From: Tupaia tana
Taxonomy: Eukaryota; Chordata; Mammalia; Scandentia; Tupaiidae
Direction of reading: 5' to 3'
DNA length: 64,000 nucleotides
Assembly (NCBI GenBank): GCA_026018925.1
Contig: JAKSZU010000002.1
Location: forward strand, 152,828,495 to 152,892,494
Shown piece after piece: positions 55,101-64,000 of the stretch. Every line of letters begins with the position of its first letter. Position 1 is the first letter of the stretch. The position numbers were made by a program, and so were the translations under genes. The notes under the pieces are model-generated. The model saw only the letters and a program-made list of their open reading frames with translations, did no database searches and was not told the origin of the DNA.

Positions 55101-55654
55101 TTGCTTTCACAAAGATACTGACTTTCAGCTGGTTACTTAACAGTGATTAATTAATCGTAGAGCAAGGTTCAACCTTTTTTCCCAACACCCACTTCATGGG
55201 AAAACAGTTTATAAATTGATACAGAAGTGAATATATAATGATTTACTTTACCGAAATTACCTGTATAGCCATCCCTTCTGGATCATCATTGACCTTTTAA
55301 AAGTGAGGCATCTGTAGTTTTAAATGTTTACGTAACTTTCACATAAAACCTTCCTGTGGTTTGGTGAATGCATTTAGTATCCATATAAAATTTAATGTTA
55401 CACATCCATCCTTGACATTTTAGTCTTCTGTGAGAACGCCGCCATAGTCTTTATGGAAAGGCCTTCATCATATGCCCGCACCAGTGTGGGTAGCAGCTTT
55501 ACCTGTGCGTTACGGGACTGTGGCCGCCTGCGTCTTGGCCTGGCAAATGCCTCTGTTCCATGTGAGCTGACAAAGCTCAGATTTCTTGTTCATAAACTTT
55601 AAACCATCTTCCATAGCTGGTAATAACTTCTATAATGCCTTATCCTTCAACATA

Positions 55655-55908
55655 TTTTTTTTTCTTTTTTCTTTTTTAATTGTCAGAGAGCACATGTACT
55701 TGTTAGAGAGAGACAGAGAGTAAAGAGAGGGAGAAGGAACCCGCCACTGGGGTGTGCTGGGGCCACACTACATGTCCATTTCTCCATCTCGTCAGGGTGT
55801 GGGGCACGCGCACACACGTCCCCAGTGTTGTTTTTCAGGCTACTGTGGCTGTGATCCAATGGCATTCAGCTGTGTAGACTCTGGCTCCCTTAACTGCACG
55901 GCCAGCCC
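55655..55908 (-). mobile_element. Diverged tRNA-derived SINE
   Basis: T-rich left end, TTGTCAGAGAGCACATGTAC, GGGGCCACACTACATGTCC, CATTTCTCCATCTCGTCAGG and CACGGCCAGCCC head. Confidence 0.7.
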
Positions 55909-56083
55909 ATCATTTTATTCTTGTAATTAATCCTCTTACTGTGAAGTATATGGTATTTTTGTTTGTTTTTTAGTTGAGTTTAGGACTGAGTATTTAACAT
56001 CTGTCTTTTTCCCTCCTAAGTTTTTATAGTGTGTTGACATATTGAAGAGTTTATTTTTTTCAGTCTGGTTAGATAGCTTTTAG

Positions 56084-56298
56084 GGGGCCACCCAAAGGCA
56101 TGGTAGTTAAATTGACTAAATCTCACATGGCCAATTTTCTGGTTCAAGTCCTCAGCTTGGTGGCTTGAAAGACACACTGGGTTTGTGTGAGAATGGAGAA
56201 GGGAATGTGGGATGGCCATCCCTCTAGGGGTGATTTCTCACTCTGTTTCTCTCTGGCAAGTGCATGTGCCCTATAGAAAAACTATAAATAAATAAATT
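56084..56298 (+). mobile_element. tRNA-derived SINE, long form, diverged
   Basis: Head GGGGGCCACCCAAAGGCATGG, shortened core, CCCTATAGAAAAACTATAAA end. Flanked by short TTTTAG copies. Confidence 0.82.
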
Positions 56299-56596
56299 TT
56301 AGGAAGTAAACCTATTTACTTCATGTAAATGAAGACACATCTCTAAATTTTTTTGTTTATTAAAAACCTGCTAGCAGGAATTTAAAGTGTTACAGATTAA
56401 AATGAGCAGTAGAGGTAATAGAAACCCTCTTTCTCCCTGACCACAGTAGTTGGTAGTTACAGATTCCCATCTGGTGTAGGAAATTAGTCTTCTGTAAATC
56501 CTGGTAAATGCTGTTATCTTTGTATGAATGCTCTACAGATAACTTCTCTGTGGAGCCCTCAGCTATTAAATCTGCATTTCAAAAACAAATATTCAA

Positions 56597-56863
56597 GTGA
56601 CCAGCAGTTAGCATAATGGCTATGTCGCTGGACTCCCATGTAGTCCACCACGGTTCGCGTCCCAGACGCAGTAGCTTAAAACTCACACCGGGCGCGTGTG
56701 CATGCGTGCCCAAGATCCCGAGAGCAGAATGGAGGAGAAGGGATTGCAGCATGGCCATCCCCACTGGGGTGGGTGATTTCTCGCTTTCTATCTCTTCGTC
56801 TCTCTCTGTCTGGCAAGCACACGCACCCTATAGCAAAAACCTCTTCCAAAAAAAAAAAAAAAT
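56597..56863 (+). mobile_element. tRNA-derived SINE, long form, B-box variant subfamily
   Basis: Head GACCAGCAGTTAGCATAATGG, B box GGTTCGCGTCCC (C in place of A), TTAAAACTC marker, CCTATAGCAAAAACCTC and poly(A). Confidence 0.92.
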
Positions 56864-56989
56864 GCTCAATGAGCATTTAATCTCTTCAGAGTTAGTTTCA
56901 CAAATTCAGAAAGATTGTCATTATCACTCATGTTTAGATAAGTAATATAGCAATGCAGATCAGTATTTTTGTTCATTTTAAAGTTTATT

Positions 56990-57200
56990 AATTTACTTCT
57001 TAATGAATGAATGAGAGCGCCAAAGAGAGAAACTCAATAGGGTCTGGACACTGCAGTCCACCCCCAGCCCCGTCAGCCCTGCATCATGGGCAAGTCGTAC
57101 TCAGCATCCTCAGGGAAGTCTCTGGACTTGAACCAGAAGTCTCGTCATGTGGAATTGCCTTAAAGAGCACCACATTTTACCAGTGTAGACTGTCTGGTCC
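56990..57200 (-). mobile_element. Possible older tRNA-like SINE
   Basis: GAATGAATGAGAGCGCCAAAG, GCAGTCCACCCCCAGCCCC and GGACTTGAACC appear in SINE-like order, but no head is recognisable. Confidence 0.35.
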
Positions 57201-57346
57201 GGGAATCAATATTTTTTATTATAGATATTTGTTGCTTTAATTTTTTTCATATTTGTATTTCATTTCCCTAAAGTGTCGGGGTCCCCTCCCCAAGTGTACA
57301 TAATGATTTTTTTCCCTGCTTGTTTAAATATTAAAACAACATAATT

Positions 57347-57601
57347 GGGACCAGCAGTTAGCGTAATGGCTATGTTGCTGAACTCCCATGTAGCCGACCG
57401 TGGTTCGAGTCCCGGACCTAGTGGCTGAAACTCACGCTGGGCACGTGTGCGTACGTGTCCAAGATCCCGGGAAGAGAATGGAGGAGAAGGGATTGCGGCG
57501 TGGCCATCCCCCTGGGGGGTGATTTCTCGCTTTCTGTCTCTCTGTCTCTCTCTGTCTTTCTGGCAAGCGCACGCACCCTATAGCAAAAACCTCTCAAAAA
57601 A
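57347..57601 (+). mobile_element. tRNA-derived SINE, long form, 48 bp before exon 8
   Basis: Intact head GGGACCAGCAGTTAGCGTAA, B box GGTTCGAGTCCC, core CCCCCTGGGGGGTGATT, pyrimidine tract (57527-57560) and CCTATAGCAAAAACCTCTC end with a short A tail. Confidence 0.94.
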
Positions 57602-57649
57602 TAATAATTGTAAATATTAGTAGATGAGTCACCTTGTCGTTTATTATAG

Positions 57650-57925
57650 GTATTCATCAAAGTAATAGATACAAATGACCATCGTCCTCAGTTTTCTACA
57701 TCAAAATATGAGGTGGTTATCCCTGAAGATACAGTGCCAGAAACAGAAATCTTGCAAATCAGTGCTGTGGATAAAGATGAGAAAAACAAACTGATCTACA
57801 CTCTGCAGAGTAGTATAGACCCGCTGAGTCTGAAGAAATTCCGTCTCGATCCTGCAACTGGCTCTCTCTATACTTCTGAAAAGCTTGACCACGAAGCCGT
57901 TCACCAGCACGTCCTTACAGTCATG
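57650..57925 (+). CDS. FAT1: FAT1 exon 8 (cadherin repeat)
   Basis: Coding exon of 276 nt (92 codons, phase 0 at both ends). It opens [15 protein letters not shown], with the calcium linker DTNDHRP, and carries a nearly whole repeat: [49 protein letters not shown]. The acceptor is weak for a constitutive exon: TTTATTATAG, with purines in the 48 bases left between it and an upstream SINE. The donor is GTATGA. Skipping would be in frame and would remove about one cadherin repeat. Confidence 0.95.
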
Positions 57926-58066
57926 GTATGACATTTGCTCCTTCCTCTGCCTCCCTCCGTCCTGAAAGCTTCATGCATTTGAGAGTGATTTTTTTTTTTT
58001 TTTTTTTTTTTTTCCTAGCTATAAGCAAGAATCTCCATAAGACTGAAAGTGTGTTGATTCTTTCAG
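57926..58066 (+). other. FAT1: FAT1 intron 8 (141 bp)
   Basis: The shortest intron in the window. A T run of about 25 bases near 57990-58013 is followed by CCTAG at 58014-58018, and the true acceptor TTTCAG lies at 58061-58066. The reading frame of exons 8 and 9 only joins correctly with the downstream AG. Confidence 0.9.
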
Positions 58067-58277
58067 GTACGGGATCAGGATGTTCCTGTAAAACGCAACT
58101 TCGCCAGGATTGTCGTTAATGTCAGCGACACCAATGACCATGCCCCATGGTTCACCAGTTCCTCCTACGAGGGGCGAGTTTACGAGTCATCGGCTATCGG
58201 CTCAGTTGTGCTGCAGGTTACAGCTCTGGACAAGGACAAAGGGCAAAATGCTGAAGTGCTGTACTCAATTGAATCAG
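58067..58277 (+). CDS. FAT1: FAT1 exon 9 (cadherin repeat)
   Basis: Coding exon of 211 nt. It reads [29 protein letters not shown], with the calcium linker DTNDHAP, then a new repeat ([37 protein letters not shown]). It ends one base into a Gly codon, which exon 10 completes. The donor CAG|GTATCT at 58278 is directly followed by a minus-strand SINE whose 15-bp target duplication includes the last 8 exon bases and the donor. If splicing failed here, translation would run into the SINE and stop at 58454. Confidence 0.95.
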
Positions 58278-58284
58278 GTATCTT

Positions 58285-58540
58285 TTTTTTTTTTGGAGTT
58301 TTTTATTTTTGCTATAGGGTGTGTGCACTCGCCAGAAAGACAGAGAGAGACAGAGAGATAGAAAGTGAGAAATCACCCCTGGGGGGATGGCCACGCTGCA
58401 ATCCCTTCTCCTCCATTCTCCTCTCAGGATCTTGGGCACACACGCGCCCAGCATGAGTTTAAGCTGCTGGGTTGGGACTCGAACTGTGGTCGGCTACATG
58501 GGAGTTCAGCAACATAGCCATTACTCTAATTGCTTGTCCC
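58285..58540 (-). mobile_element. tRNA-derived SINE, long form, inserted on the exon 9 donor
   Basis: T run, GCTATAGGGTGTGTGCACTCG, shortened core CACCCCTGGGGGGATGG and TTGCTTGTCCC head. Perfect 15-bp duplication TGAATCAGGTATCTT (58270-58284, 58541-58555), which contains the exon end and the splice donor. Confidence 0.95.
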
Positions 58541-59364
58541 TGAATCAGGTATCTTGAAGCAACGAGACGACTTTTTAACTTTATACTTGATAAAGCATAT
58601 TTCGTCTCTAAATTTGGTTCTGAGTGTTAAATTATTTCTATATATCACTGAAAAATTAATTAAATTGACTCTAGCTACCGTTTATATGTTAGAAGACAGA
58701 GGTGGAAAAAACTTTCTCTGAGTTTTTTAGTTCATCCATAAGCAAAGCTGGAGGACCATGTTTAGGTAAAAGTTTGGAGAATTCATAATACTAGTATAAT
58801 TCAAGGTTCTGAGAAGTCTTGCAGTCAAGAATTTGACCAACTCAATATTTATGAAATTATTTTAACCACACAATTTTTCTCTCTAACATCAGTTAACTAT
58901 AAACACATTAGGAAAAGGTTGGCCTAGTCATTTAACATTTTACCTCTAAATAGAGAGTATTTTCTCTTGGTCAGTTCAGGGAATTCCATGACAGAATATT
59001 GACTCTTCCAATTTGAATTGGGCCAAATCTCAGAAAGAGTGTCGTGCCCTTCCAGGTCTAACTCTTCTTTTTTGTAATTTTTAAATTTTTTTTGGTGCCA
59101 CTTTTGTCCTATATACCTTTAACTCTTGAGTTTCATTCATGGAATTGGGTTGTTCCAGTAGGCCACAGAGTTGAGACTGGGACTAGGAGAAATGTTGAAA
59201 AGTCCAGGGGGCCTGTTGGCCTTGAGGTAGCAAAGGCGAGGAAGACCACCTGGAACTGTGGTCCTGGGTGTTTCTTCTATTGAGAAGGTGCTGGTGCTAA
59301 AGTGGACAATCCCCACGTAGCCCCGTGGCCAAGCGCATTGGTTTTGTTCCTGTTCTGTTCTACC

Positions 59365-59470
59365 CTGCCTTTCACTCATTCATTTATTCATTTCATGGAC
59401 GGATGACTAAGCTCATTTTATGTCAGTCACTGTGATAGGAAGTTTCCTAGCGTGCTTGTATGAGATCCTG
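59365..59470 (-). mobile_element. L2-like remnant
   Basis: ACTCATTCATTTATTCATTTC and TTTTATGTCAGTCACTGTGAT resemble the reverse complement of an L2 end. Confidence 0.4.
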
Positions 59471-60319
59471 TCCTGGACTGAAACAGGGATCTACTTCCGG
59501 ACACATGATTTATACAGCCAGAAATCACATTGCTTCGGGGTTTTCTCTACCCATGCGAAATAGTACAATAAATGATTAAATATTGAGAAGGCAGTTTAAG
59601 TTCGTAACACTGCATATTTAGATATTGTCTCTCCTGGGCATTACCGTTGGTAGAGACATAGATTAACTATAGATCACTTCACTGATACCAGAGGAACTGG
59701 ACTGTAATTCAAAGAATACTTCCTGACCTGTTTTGCGTGGTTACACTATTTTTATTTTTTTAAACATTTGACATTCCATTTATTTCCTTTCAAATGAAGA
59801 AATGGAGTTAATTACTTCCAAATAAGACTCATACATACCAGTGACTGCAGTGTTAATATGTCCTGTGGTGTGATAAGTGCACTTGAATAAAGATGAAGTT
59901 TTTTTCCGCTGGTTCAGAAACTGAGCAGTTAGAGCACCAGTACATTCCATGTGTGCATGCCTGAGCATTTCAGTAAAGTAATTTTGTCATAGACAAACTG
60001 GCTGGGTTTATGTAGGAGAAAATGTTAAACTTTCCCTTAGCTTTCACATAATTTTCAACAACTGGGTGGTTAAAATATGATTGTTGGTGTCCAGTAAAGG
60101 CGTGTGCATACTTTGAATGCTTGTGATGACTGATGGGATCACTGATCTGGAATGCTAAGAATGGCACTCTCTCTTCCCTCAAAGAATAGATAATACCCAT
60201 GGCCTCTTCCAATGTAGAATTAGGACTTTTAAGAAAATATTTGTATAGTTTTGGTCATATAAAAATGATGCTAAATAGTTATTTTATGGGAAACCACTAT
60301 TATGAAAATGCAGTGTAAT

Positions 60320-60323
60320 TGTG

Positions 60324-60354
<31 letters not shown>
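60320..60354. repeat. (GT)n microsatellite
   Basis: About 17 GT units with one GC interruption. Confidence 0.95.
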
Positions 60355-60971
60355 TGGAATACTGTGAACTATAAAGCATTCATCCCACCTTTCATGTAGC
60401 AGGTTATTCATAATCACCTGCTCCTAATGTGTTCAGTTTAGATTTAATAAAGTTCAAGAGACTCCTTACGAATTCAGTTCATAGCACTGCATGTTTAATT
60501 AGCAGCAATTTATTAAGCAAAAAGGTTTGAGCTTGGTCTGATTAGGAATCTTTAGAGAAAGGGGAATGAATTAGCTGCAGTAGCAGGTGAGTGATGTTCC
60601 GGGGTATGGCCCTCCATGCCATCCTCTGAGCCATTTGTTTTCTTCTCTTTTGTCTTTTTCACAAAGTAGATGAGTTAAGGACCACTTCAGAACTGTGGCA
60701 AAGCCCATAAATACATTAAACAGCATTGGTCTTGGTTCCCAAACTTAGCGTAAATGTAATTGCATCGGAAACTTCACAGAGGTTGCTGGATGTCAGGCGA
60801 TCAGCAGGCCCCTACTGAGTGTCGCCTTGTGTCCGCAGTGAGAGGTGCAGACTCCCCCACACTCGCTTACATGCCTTAAGGGATTATATATGTATGTTAT
60901 AGCTTAGGAGCAAAAGTGTGTGTGTCTACCAATTGTCCTGTTCATATCCAAGGAATAATTTAAGAGTTTCA

Positions 60972-61067
60972 GGGCTGGCAGGTGGTGTCGTGGTTAAGGC
61001 ACAGGACTCCCACATGGCTGACCACAGTTTGAGTCCTGGACCTGGCAGCTTGCTTTTTTTATCTTCC

Positions 61068-61135
<68 letters not shown>

Positions 61136-61203
61136 TCTCTTTCTGTCTTTCCCACTGTCACTCTCTGATCAAGTAAAAAATAATAATGAAATAGAATAAT
61201 TAT
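60972..61203 (+). mobile_element. tRNA-derived SINE, short form, long CT tract
   Basis: Head GGGCTGGCAGGTGGTGTCG, B box GTTTGAGTCCTGG, CCTGGCAGCTTGC, a long interrupted (CT)n (61074-61141) and TCTGATCAAGTAAAAAATAA tail. Confidence 0.9.
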
Positions 61204-61733
61204 TCTTTGAAGAAAAGATTTAGAAATCACTGATAATTCAGCTGAAGAGAATAAAGGAGCACCCAGCCTAATACAAACCGTCCCCACTGCACAAATACCG
61301 CACACGTATATAAATGTTTGGTGAATATACACGTTAGATCAGACAGAGGTGCATGTTCACGGAGGCTAAGAAGCCCGCCATGTTCACGGAAGCAACCCTC
61401 ACAGTAAAGGTGTTGCTTTTCCATCCACAAATCTGATGGTTTCTGCCTTCATACATTTGTATGTGGCGTCCATATATTAAATCACTACATGGATTACCAT
61501 TCCTTCTTATTCTTGGCAACGAGTGCAAAGCAGTCTTTATCAAATTCAGGGCACTACGGACAATAAAGAATGTTTCTGACTTTTACATGGTTGATAAAGA
61601 ACAAGGTGGGAATACATGCTACGAAGGAAAAGCAGGGTTAAAGGACAGAAACGGCAAGGCTGGAGAGGGAGGTCGAAGAAGGCCTCATCCCACTCTCAGC
61701 AGGGGCTTCAGGTAAAACCTGGCTGGCTAGATG

Positions 61734-61762
61734 GATGGGTGGGTGGGTGGGTGGGTGGATGG
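61734..61762. repeat. (GGGT)n tract
   Basis: About five GGGT units within GATGGATGGG...GGATGG; G-rich on the plus strand. Confidence 0.9.
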
Positions 61763-62930
61763 AGAAACAGGGAGAATAGCTGAGAAGACTTCCAGGAGAG
61801 GATGCACCAAATGCAGAGGCCCTGAGATGAGAGCGTGTGCTCTGATTGAGGAGCTAGGAGGGAATAAGTTGTGCAGACAATAGTGTGTTCTAATGCTGCC
61901 AGCCTGCTTCAACGCAGAGAAAAGCTGTTCATTTCTCTTGAAGCTTCTCTAGCAAAATAACATTTCACTCTATAAAACGAAGAGAAATGCCAATAGGTGA
62001 ATGAATATAAATATGATAGGTCGCTCCCTTATTAATACAGACATGGGAAAGTCTGAGGAGTGAGGATGGAGAGAGTTGCTAAAGGTTACTGCAGTTTCTT
62101 ATGTCAAGCTAGGCAGTCAGTCACAGTTTTGGAAGGTGGGGATGAGGCACAAGTCGGATGCGGGAAAGAGGTTGGCATTCTGATAACTGCCTAAAATGTA
62201 ATGAGAGAGACTCTGGGATCTTCGACTCTCATCAATACAGACAGGCGGAAATTAGTGTCTGTGCAGCCTGGCAGAGGCAGCAGGCTCCCATTCATGGGCC
62301 GGAGTTCAGCTCAGAGTTTCAGGGGCTGGAGAAAGCCTGAGCTGTCGCCCTGCTGCAGACCGAGGCAGTGTCACGGGGCTTGGATGCAGAGCTAGGCAGA
62401 CTTAATGAAAACCAGACGAGGTCTGGCTTCAGAGAAAAATTGTCACAGATTTTTGGAAAATGTATTAAAGGAAGGAAATGCAGACTGTAGAGGAAGTGTT
62501 TACTGTTAATGATGTGGAGAAAGATGTGTTTGGTTCATCCCCTTGTTTACAGATCGCCCTAAGTAATTCATGATCTGTGAGATGGCGGCAATGCTTGAGG
62601 GAGAGGAGTTTGAGAACACAATGAAGTGGCAAGTGTACTTGGTTTGGAGAAGCGTAGAAGTTTATTTAGTTCAGGAAAGAACATTCGTGCGTGACTGGGA
62701 CCATGCGTACTGGACGCTTGCTTCTGAAATAGAAAAGGCATGCATCAAACCTTAGAACTCAACCCTTGGTCTGTCCACAAAGGCTGCAGAGAACTTCTGG
62801 TGTTTCACAATGACTTCAGTCAGTGGTACAAAACTGTGGAATGTTGTGGAGTTGAGGTGTGGCTAATTCATGTGTAATAGAGCCTGAAAAGGTCTGAAGA
62901 GGAGCAAGTAAAGCAACCTGATTAGTCTCT

Positions 62931-63127
62931 CAGCTCCAGCACTGTTGACATTTTGGAATAGATAATTTATTGCCCCTTGCCTGGCCCGATATTTCACAGC
63001 ACCCCTGGTCTCTACCCACTAGCTGCCAGTAGCCCTCTGTCCCTTCAAGTTGTGACAAACATAAAAGTCTCCAGACCATTGGCAAATGTCTCCTTCAGAT
63101 CACATCGTCACTGTTGAGAACCACGGA
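62931..63127 (-). mobile_element. MER20 (hAT-Charlie)
   Basis: Reads in order CACTGTTGACATTTTGGA, GATAATTTATTGCCCCTTGC, CTACCCACTAGCTGCCAGTA, AGTTGTGACAAACATAAAAG, AAATGTCTCCTTC and TGTTGAGAACCACGG, the reverse complement of MER20. Confidence 0.85.
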
Positions 63128-63744
63128 CCTAGAGGAGAACAGGCTTGAAAGTGATGAAGACAATGTTGTTGAAATCTTCAAAACCTATAAAGCAGGATGG
63201 TTGTACAAACATATTCGTCAGTTCCCTGAGTGTTTAAAATAAGGGACTACTCTTTTAAAGCTTAATGCGAATGTTCCTAGGGAATTTAAATGTTTCTTTT
63301 CGTAATGAATAAGGGTCTTTGGAATTTCCAAGTGGTAAATGCTGAAAATATAAGCACCTTCTTTAGAAGGATTTGAAGTACTCTTGGAAAATGATTAACT
63401 CTTCTGCTTTTTAAAAGGATAACCATACCCTTCTGTAACATAGTCCCTGTTGAGCCAACAGAGAGCAAGCTTTGGCTTTAGGTAGATTGTCCTTTTTAGG
63501 TTTCTTGTTTTTCGTAATTTATGGACAGAATTCTGAAGAGTAGCCTTATTTTAGGTGAATAAAAAGAAATAATTGGAAGAGTCCTTTCACATGTTTATGT
63601 CCCTGAAATTCTGCTTATTTTCAGAATTTAGTTTTTAATGAGAACTTTATTTTTTTTTCTCCAGCAAAGAAACCTCCTTTTTTTTGCTCCTTCGATTGCT
63701 CCTTGTGTTTTTCTCTTAACATGTATGTTTTTCTCCCCTTCCAG

Positions 63745-64000
63745 GAAATATTGGAAATTCGTTTACAATCGATCCCATCTTGGGCTCCATAAAGACTGCC
63801 AAAGAATTAGATCGAAGTAACCAAGTGGAGTATGATTTAATGGTAAAAGCTACAGATAAAGGGAATCCACCAATGAGTGAAATAACCTCCGTGCACATCT
63901 TTGTCACTGTGGCCGACAACGCCGCCCCTAAGTTTACCTCCAGAGAGTATTCTGTGGAAATCAGCGAAGCCATCAGTGTTGGGAGTTTCGTCGGAATGGT
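63745..64000 (+). CDS. FAT1: FAT1 exon 10 (start of large exon, cut by window)
   Basis: First 256 nt of the next coding exon, open to the end of the window. In human FAT1 the corresponding exon is one of the two very large ones (about 4 kb). Two bases complete the Gly codon from exon 9; the exon then reads NIGNSFTIDPILGSIKTAKELDRSNQVEYDLMVKATDKGNPP. It finishes a repeat and starts the next (FTSREYSVEISEAISVGSFVGM). The linker reads VTVADNAAPKF rather than DxNDNAPxF, so two expected calcium ligands are missing. The acceptor CCCCTTCCAG has a good pyrimidine tract. Confidence 0.95.

Larger units (their letters stand above)
49879..57649 (+). other. FAT1: FAT1 intron 7
   Basis: Intron of 7771 bp, donor GTATGT and acceptor TTTATTATAG. 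It holds two SINE-in-SINE nests (50798-51320, 51631-52129), a pair of SINEs at one target (52289-52707), and further copies up to 57601. MIR and L2 remnants lie near 54100-54250 and 54985-55100. Stretches 49879-50795, 51325-51610, 52710-53430, 53730-54090, 54650-54985, 55105-55650 and 56310-56595 show nothing I can name. Confidence 0.85.
58278..63744 (+). other. FAT1: FAT1 intron 9
   Basis: Intron of 5467 bp, donor GTATCT and acceptor CCCCTTCCAG. It begins inside a SINE target duplication. Besides that SINE it holds one short SINE (60972-61203), a GT microsatellite, an L2 remnant near 59370-59470, a GGGT tract and a MER20 copy (62931-63127). The stretches 58556-59360, 59475-60315, 60360-60970, 61205-61730, 61765-62930 and 63130-63744 show no recognisable feature. 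Confidence 0.85.

Noticed and set aside
58208-58456. Alternative FAT1 C-terminus reading into the SINE
   Set aside because: The frame exists only if the exon 9 donor is ignored. It would truncate the protein before its membrane segment. Kept as a finding about splice risk, not as a gene product.
1-64000. Species call as human or a standard laboratory mammal
   Set aside because: No Alu, B1/B2, rabbit C, CanSINE or equine ERE copies are seen, while an unfamiliar tRNA-SINE is very abundant. Colugo was considered but cannot be confirmed without a repeat library.

Overview
The window is nuclear DNA of a placental mammal. It covers the middle-left part of the protocadherin-like gene FAT1 (FAT atypical cadherin 1), read on the + strand. 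I recognise seven complete internal coding exons (by analogy with human FAT1, exons 3-9) and the first 256 bases of the large next exon (exon 10). All exon joins keep the reading frame, have AG/GT borders and carry no stop codon, so the gene looks intact. Together they encode about 520 residues of consecutive extracellular cadherin repeats. The rest of the window, about 97 %, is intron: the end of intron 2 (1-18227), intron 3 (18543-44943), intron 4 (45006-46231), intron 5 (46556-46910), intron 6 (47122-49738), intron 7 (49879-57649), intron 8 (57926-58066) and intron 9 (58278-63744). No other gene, RNA gene or bacterial-type system is visible.

The introns are packed with a lineage-specific tRNA-derived SINE, roughly 70 copies on both strands. 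A long form (about 250-280 bp) has a tRNA-like head with A and B boxes, a self-complementary C-run/G-run centre, a pyrimidine-rich stretch, a CTATAGCAAAAACCTCTC-like end and poly(A). A short form (about 150-200 bp) has the same type of head followed by a CT-rich stretch and an AT-rich tail. Many copies have clear target-site duplications, and several are nested inside each other. I see no Alu, B1, rabbit C, CanSINE or equine ERE element, so the animal is not human, mouse, rabbit, a carnivore or a horse. A colugo (Dermoptera) or another less-studied eutherian is possible, but I cannot fix the species from sequence alone. Older shared repeats (MIR, L2, L1M-type, MER20, MER1, other hAT-Charlie copies and a Tigger-type element) form the background.

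The most interesting points are mechanistic. One SINE sits exactly on the exon 9/intron 9 border, and its 15-bp target duplication has copied the 5' splice site. Another SINE ends only 48 bp before exon 8. A group of long SINEs shares a change at the normally invariant A of the Pol III B box together with a second linked marker. Two copies of a short palindromic mariner-like MITE are present. A 16-17 copy minisatellite lies in intron 3, open in all three forward frames but almost certainly not a gene. There is no sign of an undescribed multi-gene system; the novelty is in transposon/splice-site interplay.
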